Source: Streptosporangiaceae bacterium
GTDB lineage: Bacteria > Actinomycetota > Actinomycetes > Streptosporangiales > Streptosporangiaceae
Direction of reading: 5' to 3'
Assembly: GCA_030045295.1 (NCBI GenBank)
Contig: JASIGD010000008.1
Span: 1 to 6,085, forward strand
DNA length: 6,085 nt
Below, in pieces: positions 1 through 4,963 of this stretch. Numbering within the stretch: position 1 is the first letter of the stretch; every line of letters begins with the position of its first letter. The translations under genes and the position numbers were made by a program. Below the pieces are notes generated by a model, which saw only the letters and a program-made list of their open reading frames with translations, did not search any database and was not told where the DNA came from.

Positions 1-1
1 A

Positions 2-61
2 TACCTCGCCGAGATGCTACCAGAGGCGAACCGTGGCTCCTACAGCTTCTTCGCGGGCTAG
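2..61 (+). CDS. C-terminal end of an unidentified protein (5' truncated by the window edge)
   Basis: One plus-strand frame enters from the left edge and ends at a TAG at 59-61. Its 19 residues (YLAEMLPEANRGSYSFFAG) look like a genuine protein tail. They mix hydrophobic, acidic and aromatic residues, unlike the Arg/Pro/Gly-rich strings typical of wrong frames in DNA this GC-rich. The fragment is too short to assign a family, and I do not recognise it. The gene would be co-directional with the Nudix gene downstream, but the 146 nt gap with hairpins and a separate -10 box suggests separate transcription. It could also be chance, because an open frame of 20 codons is weak evidence. Confidence 0.45.
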   Translation, partial: YLAEMLPEANRGSYSFFAG

Positions 62-70
62 CCGCACGCC

Positions 71-100
71 GGCGACATCTTCGCCTGCACCCCTGGGGTG
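71..100 (+). terminator. Two adjacent small hairpins downstream of the left-edge gene
   Basis: GGCGA at 71-75 pairs with TCGCC at 81-85 around a 5 nt loop. CACCC at 88-92 pairs with GGGTG at 96-100 around a 3 nt loop. Both lie within 40 nt of the TAG at 59-61, so they could end that transcript. Neither is followed by a T-run, and 5 bp stems are common by chance at this GC content. This is a weak call. Confidence 0.25.
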
Positions 101-136
101 ACCGGCCGCCCGCGGTTCCTGTTCGATGCCTGATCG

Positions 137-196
137 GTTCGGGCCCGACGGGCGGATGCTGGGTGCGTTCGGGCCCGACGGCCCGGCCCTGGGTAC
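137..196 (+). repeat. Imperfect tandem repeat, two 30 bp units
   Basis: Unit 1 is 137-166 and unit 2 is 167-196. The first 15 bases, GTTCGGGCCCGACGG, are identical in both units. The second halves match at 9 of 15 positions and share CTGGGT, giving 24 of 30 matches overall. Each unit contains the 8 bp palindrome CGGGCCCG. The second unit runs into the -10-like box at 194-199 of the Nudix gene, so the repeat occupies the place where a -35 region or operator would be. It may be a duplicated protein-binding site or a neutral duplication. Confidence 0.75.
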
Positions 197-199
197 GAT
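194..199 (+). promoter_or_regulatory. Candidate -10 box (TACGAT) of the Nudix gene, leaderless start
   Basis: TACGAT fits the actinobacterial TANNNT -10 pattern. It ends 8 nt before the GTG at 208, so transcription would begin at or next to the start codon. No convincing -35 hexamer is seen. There is no Shine-Dalgarno sequence before that GTG, which fits a leaderless mRNA and supports choosing 208 over the upstream in-frame GTG at 163. Confidence 0.5.
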
Positions 200-207
200 C
201 GCGTCTT

Positions 208-900
208 GTGGAACCTCACTTTGTGCCTCCGTCGCTAGCGACGCTCCTAGACCGCTACCAGCCTGAGGGCACCGTCGAGACCGCCGACATGCTGCGGGTG
301 CGAGCACTTGCCGAGGCCGCCGACGACCCGTGGCGGCGCGATCTCCCGCTGCACGTTACCGCGTCGGCGCTGATCATGCACCCGGCGAGCGCCAGGGTGC
401 TGCTGCGCTGGCACCAGCGGCAGCAGGCCTGGCTGCAGGTGGGCGGGCATGGTGACCCGGGGGAGAGCGACCCGCTCGCCATCGCCCGGCGGGAAGCGGG
501 GGAGGAGACGGGGCTGGCGGACTTGGCGCCGTGGCCGGATGCCGAGATCCGGCACGTGGTCATCGTCGGCGTCCCCGCAGGCAACGGCGAGCCAGCGCAT
601 GAGCACGCCGACATCAGGTTCTTCATGGCGACCCAGGCCCCGGGTGCGGCCCGCGCTGAGAACGAGAACGCCCCGCTGCGCTGGCTGTCCCTCGCCGCGG
701 CGCACGACGTCACAGCCGAGGCCAACCTCAGGGAAACCCTGGTTCGCATGGAGCGGCTGCTGACGTTAGTTCCGGCCCTGAACTCTAGCGGTCGGCGGCG
801 TCCCCGCCGCTCTGCGCGCCGAGCCAGGCCGCGGACCGCGCTGGTGACGCCCGGGAAAGCCAGGCGTCCTGGACTACCTCGGTTAGTTCCTGCACGCTGA
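208..900 (+). CDS. Nudix hydrolase with an anomalous basic C-terminal extension
   Basis: This 230-residue protein contains a Nudix fold, which hydrolyses nucleoside diphosphates linked to another group, using Mg2+ bound by the Nudix box. The box spans residues 80-103: Gly80, Glu86, then REAGEETGL (95-103), with Glu96, Glu99 and Glu100 as expected metal ligands. The gap between Glu86 and Arg95 is 8 residues, one more than the canonical 7. HVTASALIMHP (49-59) is the strand entering the domain, and HEHADIRFFM (131-140) is typical of a subgroup of actinobacterial Nudix proteins. The natural domain seems to end near MERLL (181-185). The last 45 or so residues are Arg/Pro-rich and overlap the conserved 3' end of the opposite-strand MmcQ/YjbR gene by 116 nt, so they are probably not ancestral. 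The GTG at 208 is preferred as start; the residues added from 163 would read through the upstream repeat. The physiological substrate cannot be inferred. Confidence 0.88.
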   Translation: MEPHFVPPSLATLLDRYQPEGTVETADMLRVRALAEAADDPWRRDLPLHVTASALIMHPASARVLLRWHQRQQAWLQVGGHGDPGESDPLAIARREAGEETGLADLAPWPDAEIRHVVIVGVPAGNGEPAHEHADIRFFMATQAPGAARAENENAPLRWLSLAAAHDVTAEANLRETLVRMERLLTLVPALNSSGRRRPRRSARRARPRTALVTPGKARRPGLPRLVPAR

Positions 901-1222
901 GCTCGCCGATCCGGCTGCCCCGCACCAGCACCGACGGGTGGCCGTCAAAGTGCGACGTGGTAAAGAACGGCGACGCCGGATCTTGGACCAGTGCCTGCTT
1001 GTCGGATTCTGACGGGACCCAGAACATGATCACGTCCGCGTACCGCTCGCCGGTGCCCGGATCGGCAGCGTCGGGGCGAGGGGTGCGGAAGAAGATGAAC
1101 GACTTGCCGCCCACCTGGTAGACCGGGTTGCCGCGCGATCCGTGCACGACCGCGACGTGAGGCATGCGCGTGGCCAGGTCGTGCACGTCCCCGACCCGCG
1201 CCCGGCGCGACTTTGCCGCCAT
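785..1222 (-). CDS. MmcQ/YjbR family protein
   Basis: This 145-residue cytosolic protein looks like the MmcQ/YjbR (DUF419) family, small proteins with a fold often called DNA-binding-like; their biochemical role is poorly defined. Recognisable pieces in order: an N-terminal helix, then a strand region VYQVGGKSFIFF (34-45), a strand VIMFWV (64-69), the SESDKQALVQDPASPFF segment (71-87), HFDGHPSVLVR (91-101), and a C-terminal amphipathic helix ELSVQELTEVVQDAWL (107-122). The order and the length match the family. The ATG at 1222 is a clear start because a TAGGCT -10 box lies 6 nt upstream, implying a leaderless mRNA. The 3' end, including the conserved C-terminal helix, overlaps the reading frame of the convergent Nudix gene. 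In the overlap this strand carries the recognisable protein. It is divergent from the amidohydrolase, sharing a palindromic promoter region. Confidence 0.85.
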   Translation of the reverse strand: MAAKSRRARVGDVHDLATRMPHVAVVHGSRGNPVYQVGGKSFIFFRTPRPDAADPGTGERYADVIMFWVPSESDKQALVQDPASPFFTTSHFDGHPSVLVRGSRIGELSVQELTEVVQDAWLSRASPARSAAWLGAQSGGDAADR

Positions 1223-1227
1223 GACAG

Positions 1228-1239
1228 CAGCCTAGGCTG
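1228..1239. promoter_or_regulatory. Perfect 12 bp palindrome carrying -10 boxes in both directions
   Basis: CAGCCTAGGCTG is a perfect palindrome in the gap between two divergent genes. Because of the symmetry, TAGGCT (a TANNNT -10 match) occurs on the plus strand at 1233-1238 and on the minus strand at 1234-1229. On the minus strand it lies 6 nt before the ATG at 1222, which fits a leaderless MmcQ/YjbR transcript. On the plus strand it would start a transcript near 1245-1248, giving the amidohydrolase a leader of about 66-69 nt. No good -35 was found on either side. The same palindrome could instead be an operator half-site pair. Confidence 0.5.
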
Positions 1240-1300
1240 ATCCTGGGATGCAGCCGTGGATATGGCGGCCGCGCTGGCGCGCTGGTGAACGGACAGGCCC

Positions 1301-1305
1301 GGAGG
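1301..1305 (+). promoter_or_regulatory. Shine-Dalgarno sequence that fixes the amidohydrolase start
   Basis: GGAGG sits 8 nt before the ATG at 1314. The longer in-frame opening from the ATG at 1248 lacks a ribosome site and would add 22 Arg/Trp-rich residues not expected in the family. The start at 1314 is therefore preferred. Confidence 0.75.
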
Positions 1306-1313
1306 GCAGGCTG

Positions 1314-2924
1314 ATGGAGCTCCTAGTTGAGGATGCCGACTTTGTCACGATGGCGGCGAGCACCGGGCCGGCCGGGGCCATGCTGGTGCGGGGCGGCCGG
1401 ATTGCCGCGGTGGGTCCGGCCGAGGAGGTCCGCGCGAGGGCCGGAGCGGGCGCCAGGGTGGTGCGGCTGGACGGCGCCGCCGTGATCCCCGGCCTGATCG
1501 ACGCGCACTGCCACGTCTCTGACGTCGGCTATCTCGCGGCGGCCGCCGACTGCAGCCAGCCATCCGCGCCGGACATCCCGGCGATCCAGGCCCGGTTGCG
1601 GGAAGCCGCCGACCAGACGCCGGAGGGCTCGTGGGTGACCGGCGGCGGGTACGTGGAATACAAGCTCCGCGAGGAACGGCATCCGACCCGCGCCGACCTG
1701 GACCAGGCCGTGCCCGGCCGTCCGGCCGTCTTGTACCACACCTCACTGCACGCCTGCGTGCTGAACTCGGCGGCGCTGAAGGAGGCCGGATTGGCCGACC
1801 GGCAGCCGGATCCTCCGGGCGGCGCCTTCGGCCGCGACCGCGATGGCCGGCTCGATGGCGTGCTGTACGAACGGCCCATGTTCGAGCTGTTCGAACGCAA
1901 CCTGCGCCAGGACATCGCCAGGATGGGCGCGGCCGCGCGGGCGAGACTGGTCGAACGGGCGGGACAGCGGCTGGCCGGGTTCGGCCTGACCGCGGCCTGC
2001 GACGCGGATCTGCGCCGCGACACCTTCGCCGCGTTCGCCGAGGCCGACACCGGCGGCGGGCTCAGCCAGCGGATCTACGGCCTGGTCGTGCACGACCAGG
2101 TGGAGTGGCTGCTCGCCGCCGGGTTGCAGGGCCGCCACTCGGACCGGCTGGCCACCGAGGCGGTGAAGATCTGGGCCGACGGCGGGATGAGCAGCCGCAC
2201 CGCGGCGATCCACGGCACCTACCCGGTCCCGCCGTACGGCTCCGGGATCATGTATTTCGAGCCTGACGAGCTGACCGAGATGGTCCGCGACTTCGATGCC
2301 CGCGGCTTCCAGGTCTGCATCCACGCGCAGGGGGACCGGGCGATCGAGACAGTGCTGGACGCCTACGCCGCCGTGCTGGGCGCCGGAGCGGGAAACCCGC
2401 GCCGGCACCGGATCGAGCACGGCGGCGCGCTGTATCCGCCGCTGGCCGCGCGGGCCGCGGCCCTCGGGATCGTCGTGGCGAGCCAGCCCGGGTTCCTGTC
2501 GACTCTGGGCGACGGGTTCGCCGCGGCGTTCGGCGACCGCAGCGACGAGCTGTACTCCTTCGCCTCCTGGCAGCGGGCCGGCATCACGGTCGCCGGATCA
2601 TCGGACGCCCCGGTCATCACCGCCGATCCGCTTGTCGGCATCCGGGATGCCGCCCTGCGCCGCACCGGCGACGGTCGCGTGCTCGGCCCCGCCGAGTGCC
2701 TCCCGGTCCGTGACGCGCTGGCCCTGTACACCACGCAGGCCGCATTCGCCATGCACCGCGAAGAGGAGATCGGCTCGCTCCAGCCGGGCAAGCTCGCGGA
2801 CTTCGTGGTCCTCGACCGCAACCCGCTCGAGGTCGACCCCGAGCAGATCACCGACATCGGCGTCCTGGCCACGGTCCTGGGCGGGACACCCGTGTACCAA
2901 GCCGGGAGCATCTTCCCCGGCTGA
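1314..2924 (+). CDS. YtcJ-like metal-dependent amidohydrolase (amidohydrolase family 3)
   Basis: This 536-residue cytosolic hydrolase belongs to the amidohydrolase superfamily, YtcJ/AepA/N-substituted formamide deformylase-like branch. Such enzymes cleave C-N bonds of amides or formamides with metal held in a TIM barrel. An N-terminal beta-sandwich strand (LVRGGRIAAVGPAEEV) leads to the metal motif VIPGLIDAHCHV, with His65 and His67. Further candidate ligands are Lys285 in AVKIWADGG (a possible carboxylated lysine), His337 in CIHAQGDRA, His369 in RIEHGG and Asp431 in SSDAPV. The C-terminal sandwich strand is GSLQPGKLADFVVLDRNP. All expected motifs are present at a normal family length, so the gene looks intact. 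There is no signal peptide. It lies 56 nt before the N-hydroxylase on the same strand. That gene has its own -10 box, so co-transcription is possible but not shown. The substrate is unknown; a deformylase or other amidase role is inference. Confidence 0.9.
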   Translation: MELLVEDADFVTMAASTGPAGAMLVRGGRIAAVGPAEEVRARAGAGARVVRLDGAAVIPGLIDAHCHVSDVGYLAAAADCSQPSAPDIPAIQARLREAADQTPEGSWVTGGGYVEYKLREERHPTRADLDQAVPGRPAVLYHTSLHACVLNSAALKEAGLADRQPDPPGGAFGRDRDGRLDGVLYERPMFELFERNLRQDIARMGAAARARLVERAGQRLAGFGLTAACDADLRRDTFAAFAEADTGGGLSQRIYGLVVHDQVEWLLAAGLQGRHSDRLATEAVKIWADGGMSSRTAAIHGTYPVPPYGSGIMYFEPDELTEMVRDFDARGFQVCIHAQGDRAIETVLDAYAAVLGAGAGNPRRHRIEHGGALYPPLAARAAALGIVVASQPGFLSTLGDGFAAAFGDRSDELYSFASWQRAGITVAGSSDAPVITADPLVGIRDAALRRTGDGRVLGPAECLPVRDALALYTTQAAFAMHREEEIGSLQPGKLADFVVLDRNPLEVDPEQITDIGVLATVLGGTPVYQAGSIFPG

Positions 2925-2950
2925 CCCGAAGGGCCGACCGCGTTCCGCGG
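2901..2950 (+). terminator. Weak hairpins at the end of the amidohydrolase gene
   Basis: GCCGGG at 2901-2906 pairs with CCCGGC at 2916-2921 around a 9 nt loop, ending just before the TGA at 2922-2924. CCGCG at 2938-2942 pairs with CGCGG at 2946-2950 around TTC. No T-run follows either stem. They may slow or end transcription before the next promoter, but they are not strong intrinsic terminators. Confidence 0.25.
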
Positions 2951-2960
2951 CGGATTCGGC

Positions 2961-2976
2961 GCGAGGCTATCCTCGC
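2961..2976 (+). promoter_or_regulatory. Candidate -10 box inside a perfect inverted repeat, upstream of the N-hydroxylase
   Basis: GCGAGG at 2961-2966 and CCTCGC at 2971-2976 form a perfect 6 bp inverted repeat around CTAT. The -10-like hexamer TATCCT (2968-2973) lies across its centre and ends 7 nt before the ATG at 2981. The N-hydroxylase mRNA would therefore be leaderless. A protein binding the repeat would cover the -10 and block transcription, so this is a candidate operator. No clear TTGAC-like -35 is visible. The site does not resemble the A/T-rich iron boxes of DtxR/IdeR or Fur regulators. Confidence 0.5.
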
Positions 2977-2980
2977 GGTC

Positions 2981-4252
2981 ATGCCGATTCTGGCCGTTGT
3001 GGGCGCAGGACCGAAGGGAATCGCGATCGCCGCCAAGGCACGCGCGCTGGCGGCGGCCGGGCTCGCCGCGCCGCGGGTCGTGCTGATCGACCGGGGCGTC
3101 GTAGCCGGGAACTGGACCGGGCGGCAGGGCTACACCAGCGGCTTGCTGCCGCTGGGCACGCCGGTGGAAAAGGACGTCGGCTTCCCCTACGCCGACAGCT
3201 GGGGACTTGCCTCCTCCGCGGTCACCGCCGCGATGGCGGATTACAGCTGGCAGCAGCACCTGATCGGCCACGGCGCCTACGCCGACTGGGTTGACCGCGG
3301 CCGGCTGCGGCCCACGCACCGGCAGTGGAGTTCCTACCTGCGTGAGGTCGCCGACAAAGCGCAGGCCGAGATCGTTGCCGCCGAGGTCGTCGGCATGGAG
3401 GCCGACGGCGAGCGGTGGCGGCTCGCGGTCGAGCCGGGGGAGGCGATCTGGGCCGACGGCGTCGTCATCACCGGCGCGGGTCCGCCGATCCGCGTGCCCG
3501 GCCAGCCCAGCCAGCACCCGCGGGTGCTCGACGGGCGCAGCTACTGGCTGGCCAAGCGGGCCGTCAGCAGCCCGGTGGCGCAGAACGCGTGCGTGATCGG
3601 CAGCGGGGAGACGGCGGCCTCGGTCGTCATCAGCCTCGTCAGCAAGCTGCCCAAGCACTCGACCATCGACGTGGTGACGAGCCGCGGCGTCCTTTACTCG
3701 CGCGGGGAAAGTTACGAGGAGAACCGCCTGTACTCCGACCCCGGAGACTGGCCCGCGTTGGCCGAGTCGCATCGGCGCGAGTTCCTTCAGCGCACCGACC
3801 GCGGCGTCTTCTCCCAGCAGGCCGAGGAGGTCCTCAACGCCTCCCGCGGCCTCCGCGCGCTCGCCGGGAGGGTGGTGGCGCTCGAGGCGGGCGAGCGGCA
3901 GGTGGTCGTCGGGATCGAGTACGCCAGCGAGCGCGAGCGTGTCGCCTACGACCTGGTGGTTGTCGCGATCGGCTTCCGGGCTCGCTGGTTCGAGGATCTG
4001 CTCGGCGACCAGGCCCGCCGCCGCTTCGAGAACGCGCTCGCGGGCGCCGAACTCGAGCGGCGGATCGATTTCCATCTATCGGTCGCTGGCCTGAGCCCGC
4101 CGCTGCATCTTCCCGTGGTCGCCGGGCTGGCCCAGGGACCGGGCTTCCCCAACCTGAGCTGCCTCGGCCTGTTGAGCGATCGCATCCTGCGCCGTTACGT
4201 CGCGCTGGGGGACCCGGCTCGCGCGGCCTGTGAGAGGAGAGAGCGTGTCTGA
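2981..4252 (+). CDS. MbtG-like L-lysine N6-hydroxylase (FAD/NADPH N-hydroxylating monooxygenase)
   Basis: This 423-residue flavoprotein resembles MbtG, which hydroxylates the side-chain amine of lysine for mycobactin using FAD, NADPH and O2. A Rossmann FAD site GAGPKG is at 8-13, and a second dinucleotide site GSGETA at 207-212 fits NADPH. Segments I recall as shared with MbtG are GNWT near 43, LGTPVEKDVGFPY (58-70), YSWQ (88-91), PTHRQWSSYL (111-120), the RGE...ENRLYSDP...DW region (241-257), RTDRGVFS (271-278) and QGPGFPNLSCLGLLSDRIL (385-403). VVAIGF (327-332) occupies the place of the ATGY-like motif of related enzymes. Length is normal. The start is an ATG 7 nt after a TATCCT box, so probably leaderless. 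Neither an acyltransferase of the siderophore type nor an NRPS lies in the window. Lysine is the likeliest substrate by resemblance; ornithine or another diamine cannot be excluded. I withhold the symbol mbtG because the context is missing. Confidence 0.85.
   Translation: MPILAVVGAGPKGIAIAAKARALAAAGLAAPRVVLIDRGVVAGNWTGRQGYTSGLLPLGTPVEKDVGFPYADSWGLASSAVTAAMADYSWQQHLIGHGAYADWVDRGRLRPTHRQWSSYLREVADKAQAEIVAAEVVGMEADGERWRLAVEPGEAIWADGVVITGAGPPIRVPGQPSQHPRVLDGRSYWLAKRAVSSPVAQNACVIGSGETAASVVISLVSKLPKHSTIDVVTSRGVLYSRGESYEENRLYSDPGDWPALAESHRREFLQRTDRGVFSQQAEEVLNASRGLRALAGRVVALEAGERQVVVGIEYASERERVAYDLVVVAIGFRARWFEDLLGDQARRRFENALAGAELERRIDFHLSVAGLSPPLHLPVVAGLAQGPGFPNLSCLGLLSDRILRRYVALGDPARAACERRERV
4235..4239 (+). 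promoter_or_regulatory. Shine-Dalgarno sequence for the coupled small gene
   Basis: AGGAG lies within the last codons of the N-hydroxylase gene, 5 nt before the GTG at 4245. It favours that start over the in-frame GTGs at 4230 and 4254. The start codon precedes the TGA at 4250-4252, so terminating ribosomes could re-initiate here. Confidence 0.6.
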
Positions 4253-4412
4253 GGTGCCCGATGAGGCGTGGGAGAGCGACGATTGCGTACGCCGCACGGT
4301 GGTCATGCCGGCCGTCTTGGCCGAACGGCTCGCCGCCCGGGCCGAGCGACGCGGTCTTTCGGTCAGCGAGCTGATAGTCGAATACGCGCAAGACGGCCTG
4401 GACCGTGACTAA
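4245..4412 (+). CDS. Small ribbon-helix-helix (CopG-like) DNA-binding protein
   Basis: This 55-residue protein has an acidic N-terminus (residues 1-13) followed by a ribbon-helix-helix pattern. A basic strand VRRTVVM (15-21) would insert into the DNA major groove as a dimer. Helix A is PAVLAERLAARAERRG (22-37) and helix B is LSVSELIVEYAQDGL (38-52), the usual order and spacing of CopG/MetJ/Arc-type repressors and antitoxins. It starts 8 nt inside the end of the N-hydroxylase gene, a typical sign of translational coupling, so the two products are probably made together. A role in repressing this operon is inferred from position. It could also be an antitoxin, but no partner toxin follows: the next gene, 20 nt on, is on the opposite strand and is a regulator. 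DNA binding is likely; the target is unknown. Confidence 0.75.
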   Translation: MSEVPDEAWESDDCVRRTVVMPAVLAERLAARAERRGLSVSELIVEYAQDGLDRD

Positions 4413-4431
4413 GCCGGACCAGCCGGGCCTG

Positions 4432-4908
4432 TCAGGCGATCTTGCGGGCACCCGGACCCGGCACCGGGGTGACGTCGCGGGCTGATTCCAGGTCATGCCC
4501 GGCCTGGCAGGATATGCGCAGCTGCACCGGCTCCGCGCAGTCGCGGTGCCGCAGCAGGACCTGCGGGCCGGCCGGTCCGACGGCATACCGGTCGCCCCAC
4601 TGCATCATCGCCACCAGGACCGGGTAGAGGTCAAGGCCCTTGTCGGTGAGTCGGTACTCGCTCCGGCTGCGCTGGCCGGCTTCCCGGTAGGGAACCTTGC
4701 GGAGCAGGCCTTCGGCCACGAGGCGGGCAAGACGCTGGCTGAGCACCTGGCGGGGCAATCCGGTGCGGCGCTGCATGTCATCGAACCGCCGCACGCCGTT
4801 GAAGGCCTCGCGCAGCACGAGGAACGTCGGCCGCTCCCCGATGATCCCCACGGCCGCGCCGATCGCGCAGTTGGCCGAGTCGTACTCCAGAATCCAGGGC
4901 CGTCTCAT
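4432..4908 (-). CDS. HxlR-family winged helix-turn-helix regulator with a C-terminal Cys/His region
   Basis: This 158-residue protein is an HxlR-type MarR-like dimeric regulator. YDSANCAI (9-16) is the N-terminal signature of a common actinobacterial subgroup. Cys14 lies where redox- or aldehyde-sensing relatives (YodB, HypR) keep a conserved cysteine. The winged HTH runs over about residues 17-90: LREAFNGVRRFDDMQRRTGL (32-51), VLSQRLARLVAEGLLRK (55-71) as recognition helix and following turn, and SEYRLTDKGLDLYPVLVAM (83-101) as wing and linker helix. The usual GE(K/R)W motif reads GERP here (24-27), with Pro27 in place of Trp. The C-terminus (from about 118) has His121/Cys124 and Cys134/His138, a possible metal site. 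A TAGCAT -10 ends 6 nt before the ATG, suggesting a leaderless mRNA. It is divergent from a GNAT gene with interleaved promoters, so control of itself and that gene is likely but inferred. Confidence 0.9.
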   Translation of the reverse strand: MRRPWILEYDSANCAIGAAVGIIGERPTFLVLREAFNGVRRFDDMQRRTGLPRQVLSQRLARLVAEGLLRKVPYREAGQRSRSEYRLTDKGLDLYPVLVAMMQWGDRYAVGPAGPQVLLRHRDCAEPVQLRISCQAGHDLESARDVTPVPGPGARKIA

Positions 4909-4914
4909 AACCGC

Positions 4915-4943
4915 ATGCTAAATCTAGTTGACAGACTCAGCAA
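4915..4943 (-). promoter_or_regulatory. Promoter of the HxlR-family gene
   Basis: On the minus strand, TTGCTG (at 4943-4938) and TAGCAT (at 4920-4915) are separated by 17 nt. The -10 ends 6 nt before the ATG at 4908, so the transcript should be leaderless. The spacer overlaps the -35 of the divergent GNAT promoter. Confidence 0.6.
4923..4935. promoter_or_regulatory. Candidate operator dyad between the divergent promoters
   Basis: TCTAGT and ACAGA around TG make an imperfect dyad: TCT(A)GT pairs with ACAGA if one A is bulged. It covers the TTGACA of the GNAT promoter and lies in the spacer of the HxlR promoter, so one bound dimer could affect both. The dyad is short and imperfect, so this is a hypothesis from position. 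Confidence 0.3.
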
Positions 4944-4957
4944 TCCGCGGCCATTCT
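4928..4957 (+). promoter_or_regulatory. Promoter of the GNAT gene (TTGACA -35)
   Basis: TTGACA at 4928-4933 is a perfect -35 consensus. CATTCT at 4952-4957, 18 nt further on, is a moderate -10. It ends 6 nt before the ATG at 4964, giving a leaderless transcript. This explains why the open frame beginning with TTG at 4928 should not be taken as coding from there: that TTG is part of the -35. Confidence 0.6.
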
Positions 4958-4963
4958 GGGTTC

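Noticed and set aside
163..207. Upstream GTG for the Nudix protein
   Set aside because: It lies inside the tandem repeat and ahead of the -10 box, so it would precede the likely transcription start.
1248..1313. Upstream ATG for the amidohydrolase
   Set aside because: There is no ribosome site before it, and it would add 22 residues with several Trp and Arg. GGAGG 8 nt before the ATG at 1314 is much better.
2363..4075. 570-codon open frame on the minus strand
   Set aside because: It lies opposite two well-supported genes, crosses their boundary, and its translation is rich in Arg, Pro, Gly and Asp with no recognisable domain. Long antisense frames are expected in DNA this GC-rich.
3415..4233. 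272-codon plus-strand frame inside the N-hydroxylase gene
   Set aside because: The translation is almost entirely Arg, Gly, Ala and Pro, a wrong-frame shadow. The other frame carries conserved motifs to its end.
4427..4437. Terminator between the RHH and HxlR genes (GCCT-GTC-AGGC)
   Set aside because: The stem is only 4 bp, it overlaps the HxlR stop codon and no T-run follows on either strand.
4245..4908. A toxin-antitoxin pair made of the RHH protein and its neighbour
   Set aside because: The neighbour is on the opposite strand and is an HxlR regulator, not a toxin. The RHH gene is instead coupled to the upstream enzyme gene.
4928..4963. TTG start for the GNAT gene
   Set aside because: The TTG belongs to a perfect TTGACA -35, and the extra 12 residues are not part of the GNAT fold. 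The ATG at 4964 fits the promoter spacing.
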